A stretch of DNA of 64,000 nucleotides from Ideonella margarita (GCF_038066635.1 NZ_JBBUTI010000007.1:124001-188000), one strand, 5' to 3'; counted from the first letter of the stretch, positions 1-7,946 are shown. Notes: generated from the sequence alone by a model not told the origin. Numbers and translations: made by a program.

Positions 1-86
1 CCAATGCGTTCGAGTCGGCCTGGGGCCGCTTGAAGGGCCTGATCGACCAAGGCTTGGTCAAGCCGGCCGCGAGTGCAGCACCATGA
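1..86 (+). CDS. C-terminal end of an unidentified protein (5' truncated)
   Basis: An open frame enters from the left edge and gives about 28 codons, beginning NAFESAWGRLKG and ending PAASAAP before TGA at 84-86. The stop overlaps the ATG of the next gene as ATGA, the spacing used throughout this window by co-transcribed genes, which is the main support for a real gene. Too little remains to name a family. It is probably in one operon with the patatin-like gene. Confidence 0.5.
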   Translation, partial: NAFESAWGRLKGLIDQGLVKPAASAAP

Positions 87-1069
87 GCGGCGACATGCTC
101 CCCCGCTCGTCGCGCCGAGCCTGGATGCAGCAGGCGGGCACCGGCCTGGGCCTGGCGGTGCTGGGTAGCGCAGCGGTGGCCGCACCTGCACCGGCCAACC
201 CACGCCCGGCAACGCCCGCAGCGGCGCCCGCGCCCACGGCAGCGCCTGCTACAACGCCAGCAACCGCCGCCCCGCCCAAGCCGCGCTGGGCACTGGCCCT
301 GGGCGGCGGCTCGGCCCGCGGTTTTGCCCACATCGGGGTGCTGAAGTCGCTGGATCAGGCCGGGCTGCGGCCGGACGTGGTGGTGGGCACCAGCGCGGGC
401 GCCCTCATCGGTGCGCTGTATGCATCGGGTTTGTCGCCGTGGCAGATCGAAGAAGTGGCGCTGCGCATCAAGGATGTCGAGATCGCCGACTTCGCAAGCG
501 CCGGCAAGCGCGGCATGCTGGCCGGCGAAGCGCTGGCCCGTGTCGTCAATGACCTTGTCAAGGGCGCGCGGCTGGAGCAGTTCAAGACGCGCTTCGTGGC
601 CGTCAGCACCGATCTGAAAGCCGGCGAGATGGTGCTGCTGCGCCAAGGCCCGGCCGGTGAGGCGGTGCGGGCCTCCTGCAGCATTCCGGGTGTGTTCGTG
701 CCCACCGAGGTGAACGGGCGTGAGCTGGTGGATGGCGGCCTGGTGGCTCCGTTGCCGGCCCGCGTGGCAAGGCAGCAGGGTGCAGACATGGTGCTGGCGG
801 TGGACATTGCCGCCCGCCCCAAGCGCCATGACCTGAACGGTTTGTACGAGGTGGTGCTGCAGTCGTTCGAGATCATGGGCCGGGCGCTGGCCGACCAGGA
901 CGCGGCGCAGGCAGACATGGTCATCCGGCCTGACACGGGCGCATGGTCGAGCAGCGATTTCAGCGCGCGCCGGGAAATGATCCAGGCCGGCTATGAAGCC
1001 ACGCAGCGTGCACTGCCCGAGATCCGCAAGCGGCTGGAAGCGCCGCGCAAGCTCAAAGCTGGTCTTTGA
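83..1069 (+). CDS. patatin-like phospholipase with Tat-type leader
   Basis: This is a 328-residue patatin-family serine lipase, predicted to hydrolyse acyl esters of phospholipids. The N-terminus carries SRRAWMQ (residues 10-16) followed by a hydrophobic stretch ending in AVAA, so a twin-arginine export signal is likely. A 30-residue Ala/Pro/Thr-rich linker (about 36-67) precedes the catalytic domain. That domain shows the oxyanion loop GGGSARG (74-80), the nucleophile motif GTSAG with Ser104, and the DGG motif with catalytic Asp217, so the Ser-Asp dyad is complete. Its start overlaps the upstream gene by ATGA. Its last 17 bases overlap the convergent M48 peptidase gene. Substrate is unknown. 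Confidence 0.88.
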   Translation: MSGDMLPRSSRRAWMQQAGTGLGLAVLGSAAVAAPAPANPRPATPAAAPAPTAAPATTPATAAPPKPRWALALGGGSARGFAHIGVLKSLDQAGLRPDVVVGTSAGALIGALYASGLSPWQIEEVALRIKDVEIADFASAGKRGMLAGEALARVVNDLVKGARLEQFKTRFVAVSTDLKAGEMVLLRQGPAGEAVRASCSIPGVFVPTEVNGRELVDGGLVAPLPARVARQQGADMVLAVDIAARPKRHDLNGLYEVVLQSFEIMGRALADQDAAQADMVIRPDTGAWSSSDFSARREMIQAGYEATQRALPEIRKRLEAPRKLKAGL

Positions 1070-3050
1070 GCTGCTCGGACGCGGTGTAGATCAGCCCGCT
1101 GGAAGCCTCGCGGAACTGCTGCACCAGATCGACGCGGGCCTGGTCCGCCCAGAAGGGGTGCGACAGGTCAATCACCATGAACGGGAAGGGCAGCGGGACG
1201 CGGTCTCGCAGCGTTTCCCACCAGGTGTTCACGTCTGGCTGGCGCAGGCTGCCTGAGCGTTCGATCACCAGCAGGTATAGGCTCCAGCCGCGTGCGGCCG
1301 GGCTGGTCTTGCGCAGCAGCCAGGCGCGGCCGATGGCCACCTCCTGCTTCATCAGGTGCAGGGTTTCGCGCAGCACCCTGGGGCTGACGCGGGCCGCCGC
1401 CAGGGTTTGCGGGCTGTCGAAATCTTCCAGCTCCTCGCGGGCTTCCCGGGCTTCTTGCTCCAACTTGCGCAGGCGTTCACGCACCGGCTTGAGTTGCTCG
1501 AACGCCTCGCGCTGCTCCAGCACGCTTTCCAGCTGCCGCGCTGCGGGCAAGGCCCAGTGCGGGTCGCTGATGCTGGCGCCGTAGCCGCCGGTATCCACCG
1601 TGTCGAAAGTCAGGCCTTTCAACAGCTCGATGGCCTCCAGCAGCTCTTCGCTTTCCTGCGGGGCCATGCTGCGCGAGACGATCGGGCTGGCTGCATCCAG
1701 CAGGGCCAGGGCGAGCAGGTAGCGCGCCTCATGCGGCTCGCGATGGCGGCCGATGGCGGCGCGCAGCGGTGCTCGGGCGGCAGCCGCGTCGTCGACCTGC
1801 CAGGCCGTGCGTGCCCAGAGCAGCAGCTCGTCCAGTTGCAGGCGCTGCTGCGGGGTGTCGCTTTCAGCCAGCTCCACCAGCAGCCGTTCGGCGCGGTCGT
1901 GGGCGTCGTGGGCTTCCTTCCAGGCATCGGCCTGGCGAGCCTGCCATTGCCCGTCCAGCGTCTCGATCAGGCTGCCCAGGCGGTCACCCAGCAGCACATC
2001 CGCAGCATTGGCTTCGGGCAGCAGCGGCAGGGCGGGTGTCTGTTCGGCGTGCTCCAGCCGGTCGCGCAGGCTGGGGTGGGTGTCGCCGGCTTCGGGCAGC
2101 GTTTTCAGGGCTTCGCGCAGCCAGCGGTTGGCGTGCTCGTGGCGCAGGGCGTCTTTCAGCAGCACGCGCATGTCGGCCATCGGGCGTGGCACCACGGCAT
2201 TGCGCTGGCGTGCGCGGGCCCACAGGTCGGGCCAGAACACCTCTTGCAGGTAGCGGCTGTGCACGCCCAGGCTGATCAAGCCGCTGGCTGCGTGGCGCCG
2301 GCCCACCGTCTGGTGCGCGAGGTTGTCGGCCTCCACCTCCTGCAGCCTTGAAAGCACGAAGGCGCGGGCATTGAAGCGCGGGAAGAACCAGGTGAAGAAC
2401 AGGCCCAGCGCCGCATCGGCCACATTGGCGCCCAGCTTGGCCTGGTGCCTTGAGTGGGCCAGCATCCACCAGCTGCGCCGCGTGCGGTACACCCAGGCGC
2501 CCAGCTTGCCGTGCGCACCGCGCAGGTGGCCAAATTCATGGGCGATGACGGCGGCCAGCTGCTTCACGTCCAGCGCCATCATCAAAGGCAGGCCCAGCAC
2601 CAGATGGTTCCGGTGCCAGCCCAGCACGCCCAGGCGCGGCAGTTGCACGACGGAGGCATTGAGCTCGGCGTCGACCATCAACACGTCCACCGGCGGCGCG
2701 CTGCAACGGCGGCACAGCTTGTCGATCAGCTCGAACAGGCGCGGGGCGTCGTCGCGGGTAAGGGTAACGCCGTCGGGCGGCAACTGCCGCAGCCAGAGTG
2801 CGCTGCCGATCGACCACAACAAGGATCCGCAGCCCGCCAGCAGGAACAGGCGCCACAGCCGGAAGCCCTGCGTGAACATGCCGGTCAGCGTCCAGATGAA
2901 GCCAACAGCCGCCAGCAGCATCACCAGCAGGATCACGGCGTGACCCAGGCCGGCCAGCGCCGCCGTGGTGCGGGTGAACAACTCGGGCTGGTGGCGGCAA
3001 TCCAGCTCGTGGCGCGCCACCAGAGCGCGGAATTCGTGGTCGTCCATCAT
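1053..3050 (-). CDS. M48 family membrane metallopeptidase with long C-terminal extension
   Basis: The protein has 665 residues. Two hydrophobic segments lie near residues 32-57 and 65-85. The M48 zinc site follows: HEFGH at 171-175 and the third ligand Glu238 in EVEAD. A further hydrophobic stretch (about 210-225) sits between them. After about residue 330 there is a long, mostly helical and charged extension rich in Arg/Glu/Leu without membrane segments, which makes the protein roughly twice the size of HtpX. The start is taken at the tandem ATGs at 3050/3047, because the frame upstream to 3263 has no family similarity. It converges on the patatin gene. Substrate is not known; membrane protein quality control is an inference. 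Confidence 0.82.
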   Translation of the reverse strand: MMDDHEFRALVARHELDCRHQPELFTRTTAALAGLGHAVILLVMLLAAVGFIWTLTGMFTQGFRLWRLFLLAGCGSLLWSIGSALWLRQLPPDGVTLTRDDAPRLFELIDKLCRRCSAPPVDVLMVDAELNASVVQLPRLGVLGWHRNHLVLGLPLMMALDVKQLAAVIAHEFGHLRGAHGKLGAWVYRTRRSWWMLAHSRHQAKLGANVADAALGLFFTWFFPRFNARAFVLSRLQEVEADNLAHQTVGRRHAASGLISLGVHSRYLQEVFWPDLWARARQRNAVVPRPMADMRVLLKDALRHEHANRWLREALKTLPEAGDTHPSLRDRLEHAEQTPALPLLPEANAADVLLGDRLGSLIETLDGQWQARQADAWKEAHDAHDRAERLLVELAESDTPQQRLQLDELLLWARTAWQVDDAAAARAPLRAAIGRHREPHEARYLLALALLDAASPIVSRSMAPQESEELLEAIELLKGLTFDTVDTGGYGASISDPHWALPAARQLESVLEQREAFEQLKPVRERLRKLEQEAREAREELEDFDSPQTLAAARVSPRVLRETLHLMKQEVAIGRAWLLRKTSPAARGWSLYLLVIERSGSLRQPDVNTWWETLRDRVPLPFPFMVIDLSHPFWADQARVDLVQQFREASSGLIYTASEQLKDQL

Positions 3051-3301
3051 CGTGCGTGCTGGCCTTTGGCACCTGGGCGGGCGGGCAGCAAGGTGCTGCC
3101 GCTGGAGGGCTGCGGTTTCCCGGCCACCGCGAAGCCTGCCGGGCGTCGACGTGTCGTCTGCGCAGCGAGAGCGGGCGCCAGAGTGGCGGCCGCAGGCAGC
3201 GACAAGATCGAAAAGTTCGGCATAGGCCCCCATCATGCCAACAAAGTCACGGGGCACCGCCACCTATCATCATCAGCCCGTATCTTGATGTTGCAAGTTT
3301 C

Positions 3302-4696
3302 ATGAGCCGAACCCCGTTGCCCCTGCCTTCCACTGACGATCTGCGTGCCGCGTTGGAGCGGGTTCCGGCGCGCCGGGTGGAATGTGCCGTTGGTGATTTC
3401 ACGTCGCTGGCCCGTGGCAAGGTGGTGGCCGCGTCTGACTTCGTAGGCATGGCCGGCTGCCGGTTGCCCTCGGTGGTGTTCGGCCTGACCTTGACCGCTG
3501 GCGAGCCCGACGCCGTGTTCGGCCCGCTGTTGCCCGAGGACTACGCTGATGTGCGCTTGGTGCCCGATTTGGCGACCCTGGCACCGCGCCCGGGCCGCCC
3601 GGGTGAAGCCACGGTGATCTGCGAGCCCGTGGGGCAACTGGCGGTGCAGGGGGGCGAGATGTCGATCCAGGCGCTGTCACCGCGCGCGGCGCTGCGGCAT
3701 GTGCTGGCCCAGTTCCGGGCGGCAGGCTTGCAGGCCCTGGCGGCGCCCGAGCTGGAGATGTTCCTGCTCAAGCGCACCGAACACAACGGGCAGGTGGTGC
3801 TGGGCGCGGCAGAGCCCTACGGCCACGCCGGCGCCAGCGAACGCGTCACCGAGGTGCTGTGCCTGGAGCGCGCCAGCCACTTTGATGCGTACTTTGATGA
3901 GCTCTACGCGGCGTGCGAAGTGCTGGGCATCCCGATGACCGGCCACGCGCACGAGTCGGCCCTGTCGCAATACGAAGTGAACTTCGCGCCGGGCGACCCG
4001 CTGGCGCAGGCCGATGCCGTCTGGCGCTTCAAGCGGCTGGCGCGTGAGGTGGCCTTGCGCCACGGCTTCATGGCCAGCTTTGCGCCCAAGCCTTTCCTCG
4101 ATTTGCCGGGCACCGGCATGCACTGGCACTTCAGCGTGCAGAGGCCGGCAGATGCCACCTGGCCGCATGTGTTTGCCACCCCCGCCGGAGAAGACAGCCC
4201 GGCGTTGCACCACTTCATCGCCGGCCTGCAACGGCATGCACCGGCAGCCATGGCCTTGTTCGCTCCGCACGACATGGCGTTTGACCGCATCGCGTTGAGT
4301 GATGCCTCGCCCTCGCATGCCAGCTGGGGCCATGAGGCGCGCTCGCTCGCGTTCCGCATCCCTGCGTCTGGCGGCAGCAGCCGGCGCATTGAAAACCGCC
4401 TGCCCGGCGGCGACGCGAACCCGTACCTCACGGTGGCCGCCACACTGGGCCTGGGCCTGCTGGGCCTGCGTGAGGGCGCCTTGCCCGTGCCCGGGCAGCC
4501 GGACGCGCTGGCCCTGCCGGCCAATCTGCCGCACGCACTGAACGCACTGGCTGGCAGCGAGGCCCTGCGCGGCTTGCTGGGCTCGCCCCTGGTGGAGGCC
4601 TTGGTGGCCATCAAGCGGCATGAGCACGACGAGCGCCGCCTGCTGGCCGATCCGCGCCAGCAGTGGGACATGGCCTATCTGCTCGAAGCGGCTTGA
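3302..4696 (+). CDS. glutamine synthetase family protein (glutamate-amine ligase type)
   Basis: The protein has 464 residues and the glutamine synthetase fold. GTGMHWHFS (about 270-278) is the metal and ATP-binding region and NRLPGGDANPYL (365-376) is the glutamate-binding segment. The NLYDLPPE adenylylation motif of true GlnA is absent from the C-terminus, so PII/GlnE-type control is not expected. This places it with paralogues such as gamma-glutamylpolyamine synthetases (PuuA-like). It is divergent from the M48 gene and has no puu, amino-acid permease or amidotransferase neighbour that would reveal the amine. The start at 3302 was chosen because the family similarity begins within 20 residues of it. 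Confidence 0.85.
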   Translation: MSRTPLPLPSTDDLRAALERVPARRVECAVGDFTSLARGKVVAASDFVGMAGCRLPSVVFGLTLTAGEPDAVFGPLLPEDYADVRLVPDLATLAPRPGRPGEATVICEPVGQLAVQGGEMSIQALSPRAALRHVLAQFRAAGLQALAAPELEMFLLKRTEHNGQVVLGAAEPYGHAGASERVTEVLCLERASHFDAYFDELYAACEVLGIPMTGHAHESALSQYEVNFAPGDPLAQADAVWRFKRLAREVALRHGFMASFAPKPFLDLPGTGMHWHFSVQRPADATWPHVFATPAGEDSPALHHFIAGLQRHAPAAMALFAPHDMAFDRIALSDASPSHASWGHEARSLAFRIPASGGSSRRIENRLPGGDANPYLTVAATLGLGLLGLREGALPVPGQPDALALPANLPHALNALAGSEALRGLLGSPLVEALVAIKRHEHDERRLLADPRQQWDMAYLLEAA

Positions 4697-4730
4697 GGCC
4701 GCAAAGACCGTAGAGGTCGTCGAGGCCGGT

Positions 4731-5087
4731 TCAGGACAACGCCACCAGCACCAGGCCCAGGGTGGCGGGCACGGCCTGGATGAACAGGATCTTCTTGCTG
4801 GCCGTGGCGGCGCCGTACAGGCCTGCCACCAGCACGCACAGCAGGAAGAACACCTGCACCGGGCGACCGGCCGGGCCCATGCTCAGACCCCAGAACAGGC
4901 CCGCGGCGAGGAAGCCGTTGTAGAGCCCCTGGTTGGCCGCCAGCACCTTGGTGGATTCGGCGAATTCCGGGGTCAGGTTGAAGGCCTTGCGACCACGCGG
5001 CGTGTTCCACATGAACATCTCCAGCACGAGGATATAGACGTGCAGGGCGCCGATCAGGCCGACCACGATTTGTGCAAGCAGCGACAT
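4731..5087 (-). CDS. DUF1304 family small membrane protein
   Basis: This 118-residue protein has four hydrophobic helices (about 4-24, 52-68, 75-93, 100-117) and the DUF1304 signature of a first helix followed by EMFMW and then FNLTPEF. The family is widespread and has no established function. The gene lies 16 bp downstream of the VOC-family gene and is probably co-transcribed with it and the membrane protein upstream. Confidence 0.85.
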   Translation of the reverse strand: MSLLAQIVVGLIGALHVYILVLEMFMWNTPRGRKAFNLTPEFAESTKVLAANQGLYNGFLAAGLFWGLSMGPAGRPVQVFFLLCVLVAGLYGAATASKKILFIQAVPATLGLVLVALS

Positions 5088-5103
5088 GGAAACTTCTTTC
5101 TTT

Positions 5104-5499
5104 TCAGGAGGGGGAAACTTGTTGGAACTGCACGATGTTGCCTTCCGGGTCCCAGCCGTCGAGCACCGTGTGGCCGTTCATTTGCCAGACCCGTGAGTCA
5201 GGTTGCAGGCCGCCACCCGTGGCTTCTGCCTCGCGCCGGACGATGGCCAGATCAGCGACCACAAACATCGGCTTGATGGCCGTGTCTTCCCGCAAGGCGG
5301 GCGGGGTGGTGAGGCTGATCTGCTGTGCGATGGCCGCAGGAATGGCGTGGATGACCAGGCTCAGACCAGGCCCGGCCAGCAGATCATGGCTGTCGTGCGA
5401 AGCGCGCAGTTGCAGGCTAAGTGTGCGCTGGTAGAAGGCCGTCATCTGCGCCTTGTTGCAGGCGTAGATGACCATGCCGTGTGGCGCGGGTGCTGTCAT
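5104..5499 (-). CDS. VOC (glyoxalase/bleomycin-resistance fold) family protein
   Basis: The protein has 131 residues and forms a single vicinal-oxygen-chelate domain. The N-terminal half has the YACNKAQMTAFYQRTL strand-helix module. The C-terminal half has GHTVLDGWDPEGNIVQFQQ, the usual closing strand with a Glu/Gln near the metal position. Family members include glyoxalase I, extradiol dioxygenases and antibiotic-binding proteins, and the substrate cannot be told from sequence. Its ATG overlaps the stop of the upstream membrane-protein gene (ATGA at 5496-5499), so the two are likely translated together. Confidence 0.8.
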   Translation of the reverse strand: MTAPAPHGMVIYACNKAQMTAFYQRTLSLQLRASHDSHDLLAGPGLSLVIHAIPAAIAQQISLTTPPALREDTAIKPMFVVADLAIVRREAEATGGGLQPDSRVWQMNGHTVLDGWDPEGNIVQFQQVSPS

Positions 5500-5948
5500 G
5501 GTGTCGTGGCCGCCATCTGGCTCAACAGTTGAGCCAGGGTGTGGTGGCGCGTCAGCCAGATCGCCATGGCGGTGCTGGCGATGTGCAGCCGAACCGAGTG
5601 CTCGGCGCCCAGGGTTTGCCGGGTGAAGCTGGAGGCCACCCGCCAGGCCACGGCGGTGGACGGTGGCGGCGGGCTCTGGCTGGCCGCAGACATCACGTAG
5701 CTCACCGGGTCCAGCATGACCATGGCGGGTAAGCCATCGGCGCCCATCTGCTGCCACAGCGCGGTTTGCTGCTCGGTGCTCAGCAACTGGCCAGGCAGTG
5801 CAGGGCGCTGCTCCCCGAACTGGCTCAGTCCCCAGGCGTACAAGCCCCAGGGCACGCCGAACACCAAGGCAATGGCCAACGCCAGCGCTGCCAGCAGCAC
5901 ACGGACGGGGCGGGGTCGAAGCACGGAAACCAGCGTCATGGCGCGCAT
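5496..5948 (-). CDS. hypothetical protein with single N-terminal membrane anchor
   Basis: I do not recognise a family for this 150-residue protein. It has a short basic N-terminus (VLRPRPVR), one membrane helix (about 15-37), then a soluble part containing a SPPPP run and a helical tail rich in Ala, Leu and Gln. Type II topology with a periplasmic domain is likely. The DPVSYVMSAAS and AVAWRVASSF segments vaguely recall membrane-anchored transglycosylase leaders, but there are no catalytic motifs. The stop overlaps the VOC gene start by 4 bp. Confidence 0.6.
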   Translation of the reverse strand: MRAMTLVSVLRPRPVRVLLAALALAIALVFGVPWGLYAWGLSQFGEQRPALPGQLLSTEQQTALWQQMGADGLPAMVMLDPVSYVMSAASQSPPPPSTAVAWRVASSFTRQTLGAEHSVRLHIASTAMAIWLTRHHTLAQLLSQMAATTP

Positions 5949-5995
5949 TCTGGCTCAGCGTTCACACGAGCCTTCTTGGGGATCTGCGCGTCACA

Positions 5996-6388
5996 TCACC
6001 CACGCGTGCGCTCCATCGCCACAGTCGATCTTGAAAAGCCCAGCGAGCTGAAGAACGCATCAGCGCCTTCCCGCCCCGCGCGCAGTACCCAGCTGATGCT
6101 GGTGTTCGTGCCCATGACATGGCGAACGAGGGCCTGGCCAACACCCTGCCTGCGATGGGCCGCCGCCACGACCACCATGGACAGGTAGCCGTTGGAAATA
6201 CCGTCGGTGATGCCACGAGCGAAGCCGATGATCTCGCCGGACTCCGAAGTGGCGACAGCCGTGCGCTGGCTGGCGGCAATGAGCAGCTCGAACTCGTGCA
6301 GCGAGCCGACCCGGTGCGCCCAGCCGTTGGCACACAAGAGCTGGTGCACCGATGGCAATTCGGATGGGACGAGGTCTCGGACGATCAT
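5996..6388 (-). CDS. GNAT family N-acetyltransferase
   Basis: This is a compact 130-residue GNAT domain. Acetyl-CoA binding motif A is visible as VVVAAAHRRQGVGQALVRH, with the R/Q-x-x-G-x-G/A loop as RRQGVG, and the closing strand reads FFSSLGFSRSTVAMER. ATG at 6388 is the chosen start. A GTG at 6415 sits directly after the stop of the next upstream GNAT gene and would add 9 residues, so translational coupling from there is possible. It is the last gene of a three-GNAT run. Substrate unknown. Confidence 0.82.
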   Translation of the reverse strand: MIVRDLVPSELPSVHQLLCANGWAHRVGSLHEFELLIAASQRTAVATSESGEIIGFARGITDGISNGYLSMVVVAAAHRRQGVGQALVRHVMGTNTSISWVLRAGREGADAFFSSLGFSRSTVAMERTRG

Positions 6389-6415
6389 GGCGTTGGTGTG
6401 GTGTCGGCGAAGCAC

Positions 6416-6955
6416 TCAAGCCACAGGCACGACATACGGCAGGGCGCGTTCGCGGAACAGAGCTTCCCGTTCGGGGAAGAAGTGCAGGGTCATCTCCACC
6501 AGCGTGCCCATCTGGGCGGAATGCGACAGGCCTGAAATGTGAAAGCCGGCCCGCAGCTTGGCGATGATGACGGGGTTGTTCATCACCGAGTGGCGAGACC
6601 GCACCGCGACCGCGCCCATCGACTTGGCGTGCTCCCGAATCGCGGACATCAGCGCGGTGTAGATGCCCTGGCGGCGGTGCGATGCAAGGACGCCGCTGTT
6701 GGCCACGTAGAAGACATTTCCGCGCTCCATCCAGCCGCAGGTCCAGCCGACCAGCTCGTCCTGAACATAGGCGCCGAGCCGGTGCATCGGGCTGTGCACC
6801 TGCTGCTCTGCGGGTGCAGCCGCGGCGGTCTCAGCGGCCAGCGTGGACGCCCACTCCATCGAGGGCTGCTGCATGTCGACGAACACGGCACGGTTCAACT
6901 CAGAGAAACCTGGCTCGGGGAACTTCTCGGCGTGGCGGATGGAGAACGATGTCAT
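6416..6955 (-). CDS. GNAT family N-acetyltransferase
   Basis: The 179-residue protein has one GNAT domain. The conserved parts are VANSGVLASHRRQGIYTALMSAIREHA, with the pyrophosphate loop as RRQGIY (the third glycine is replaced), and VRSRHSVMNNPVIIAKLRAGFHISG. The latter N-x-x-V/I-x-x-x-x-x-x-G-F arrangement is typical of acyltransferases acting on small molecules. The start at 6955 is the ATG nearest the first conserved strand. It abuts the next GNAT gene with no intergenic space if the GTG at 6415 is used. Substrate unknown. Confidence 0.8.
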   Translation of the reverse strand: MTSFSIRHAEKFPEPGFSELNRAVFVDMQQPSMEWASTLAAETAAAAPAEQQVHSPMHRLGAYVQDELVGWTCGWMERGNVFYVANSGVLASHRRQGIYTALMSAIREHAKSMGAVAVRSRHSVMNNPVIIAKLRAGFHISGLSHSAQMGTLVEMTLHFFPEREALFRERALPYVVPVA

Positions 6956-7085
6956 GACGCTGGGTGTCGGGTGAAAGAGCTTACCGGTGTGCAACACAGG
7001 GCGCAGGCAACGGCAGCAACGCCGTCATGCTCACTTGACCATGTTCGAGCTGGAACTTGACGGGGACCGTGCTGGATTTTCGGCC

Positions 7086-7610
7086 TCACTGGCGAAGCAG
7101 ACTCATATGAACGCCGTCGTAAAACGTACCGTCGAGGCAGATGGCCTCTGGTTCACGTCCGTACTCCATGAAGCCCATCGACAGGTAGAGCGCGATGGCT
7201 TCTGCGTTGGGCACATAGACCTGCAGATTGATTCGGCGCACGCCGTTTTCAAAGGCATGGTCCACCGCCTGTGCAACCACCTTTCGGCCGACGCCCATGC
7301 CGCGGCATTCAGGCGCAACGAAGACGCCCCACAGCGTTGTCTTGTGACGCGAAGACGGGAACTTGCTGGGCCACGCCACTGCTGCACTTCCGATGAGCTC
7401 GCCACCGATGAATGCGCCGAACGCTGCATTTGGATCGGGATACGACAGCTGGTCTCTGAACCCCTGGATCGGTCGCCCCAACTCTTCATCGAGCGCCAAG
7501 CCCATCGGCACTGGGTTCGCTTGAGTCACCTTGCGCCGAAGCACCGAAAAGGCTTCTGCATCAGCGGCCGTCAATCGGCGGATTTGAAAATCAGCGGGAA
7601 GGCGTTTCAT
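7086..7610 (-). CDS. GNAT family N-acetyltransferase
   Basis: The 174-residue GNAT protein shows LWGVFVAPECRGMGVGRKVVAQAV as motif A, with the acetyl-CoA loop RGMGVG intact, and INLQVYVPNAEAIALYLSMGFMEYG as motif B. The asparagine and Tyr before the final Gly-Phe match ordinary N-acetyltransferases. The ATG at 7610 lies inside the end of a short degenerate P-loop fragment in another frame (stop at 7591-7593), suggesting that something upstream was deleted. It is 130 bp from the next GNAT gene downstream. Substrate unknown. Confidence 0.83.
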   Translation of the reverse strand: MKRLPADFQIRRLTAADAEAFSVLRRKVTQANPVPMGLALDEELGRPIQGFRDQLSYPDPNAAFGAFIGGELIGSAAVAWPSKFPSSRHKTTLWGVFVAPECRGMGVGRKVVAQAVDHAFENGVRRINLQVYVPNAEAIALYLSMGFMEYGREPEAICLDGTFYDGVHMSLLRQ

Positions 7611-7719
7611 GAGCTTTGATCTGCGGCCTGGCAGCACTGTGGGCGACTGGATTGGACAGTACCTGACGCACCAGCCTGGTGGCGCCGCCTCCAGATGCCC
7701 CGGTGATGTGAATGCGCAT
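7591..7719 (-). pseudogene. truncated P-loop nucleotide-binding protein remnant
   Basis: A 42-codon frame starts MRIHITGASGGGATRL, which resembles the start of the small-kinase/AAA proteins that begin MRIHITGASGSGTTTLG. The P-loop is damaged: the lysine-equivalent and Ser/Thr positions read GGGATR. The similarity ends after about 18 residues and the frame stops inside the start of the GNAT gene. This looks like the stub of a gene lost by deletion. No functional product is expected. A chance similarity cannot be excluded, because only one short motif supports the call. Confidence 0.45.
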
Positions 7720-7829
7720 GGATGGCGTTGGCTGACGTGTTTACCCGGCGCAAGTCAGCCTTGCAACATCGGCCCGAGCTTGCACAACGTTGGCATGCTA
7801 ACGCCGCTCAACGGGTTTTCGCCCCGCGC
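7720..7829. other. gene-free stretch between the GNAT/pseudogene block and the dnaE2 promoter
   Basis: The whole gap between the GNAT gene and dnaE2 is 386 bp. Its left third is the P-loop remnant and its right end is the SOS promoter and leader. Between them I see no conserved frame, no hairpin with a T-tract and no repeat. Confidence 0.4.
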
Positions 7830-7875
7830 TTGACGCTGCCCCCCGAGCATCCGCATACTGTACAGATAAACAGTA
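7830..7875 (+). promoter_or_regulatory. SOS promoter with LexA box ahead of dnaE2
   Basis: A 20-bp inverted repeat at 7856-7875 has the arms TACTGT and ACAGTA, giving CTGT-N8-ACAG, an almost exact match to the proteobacterial LexA operator. A candidate -35 TTGACG (7830-7835) and -10 CATACT (7854-7859), 18 bp apart, place the -10 inside the operator, so bound LexA would block RNA polymerase. The dnaE2 start codon is about 130 bp downstream. Confidence 0.85.
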
Positions 7876-7914
7876 TTTTGCTTGCCTGGCCCGCCAGATC
7901 CGATGGTGCCCGGT

Positions 7915-7946
7915 CGCGCTCCCAACCGCGCTCCCAACCGCGCCCC
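7915..7946 (+). repeat. 12-nt tandem repeat in the dnaE2 leader
   Basis: CGCGCTCCCAAC occurs twice back to back (7915-7926 and 7927-7938), followed by a partial third copy (7939-7946). The block is flanked by a 9-bp inverted repeat (GGTGCCCGG at 7905-7913, CCGGGCACC at 7962-7970). A 12-bp palindrome, GTGCCCGGGCAC, lies at 7958-7969. All of this falls in the untranslated leader of dnaE2. Confidence 0.75.
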
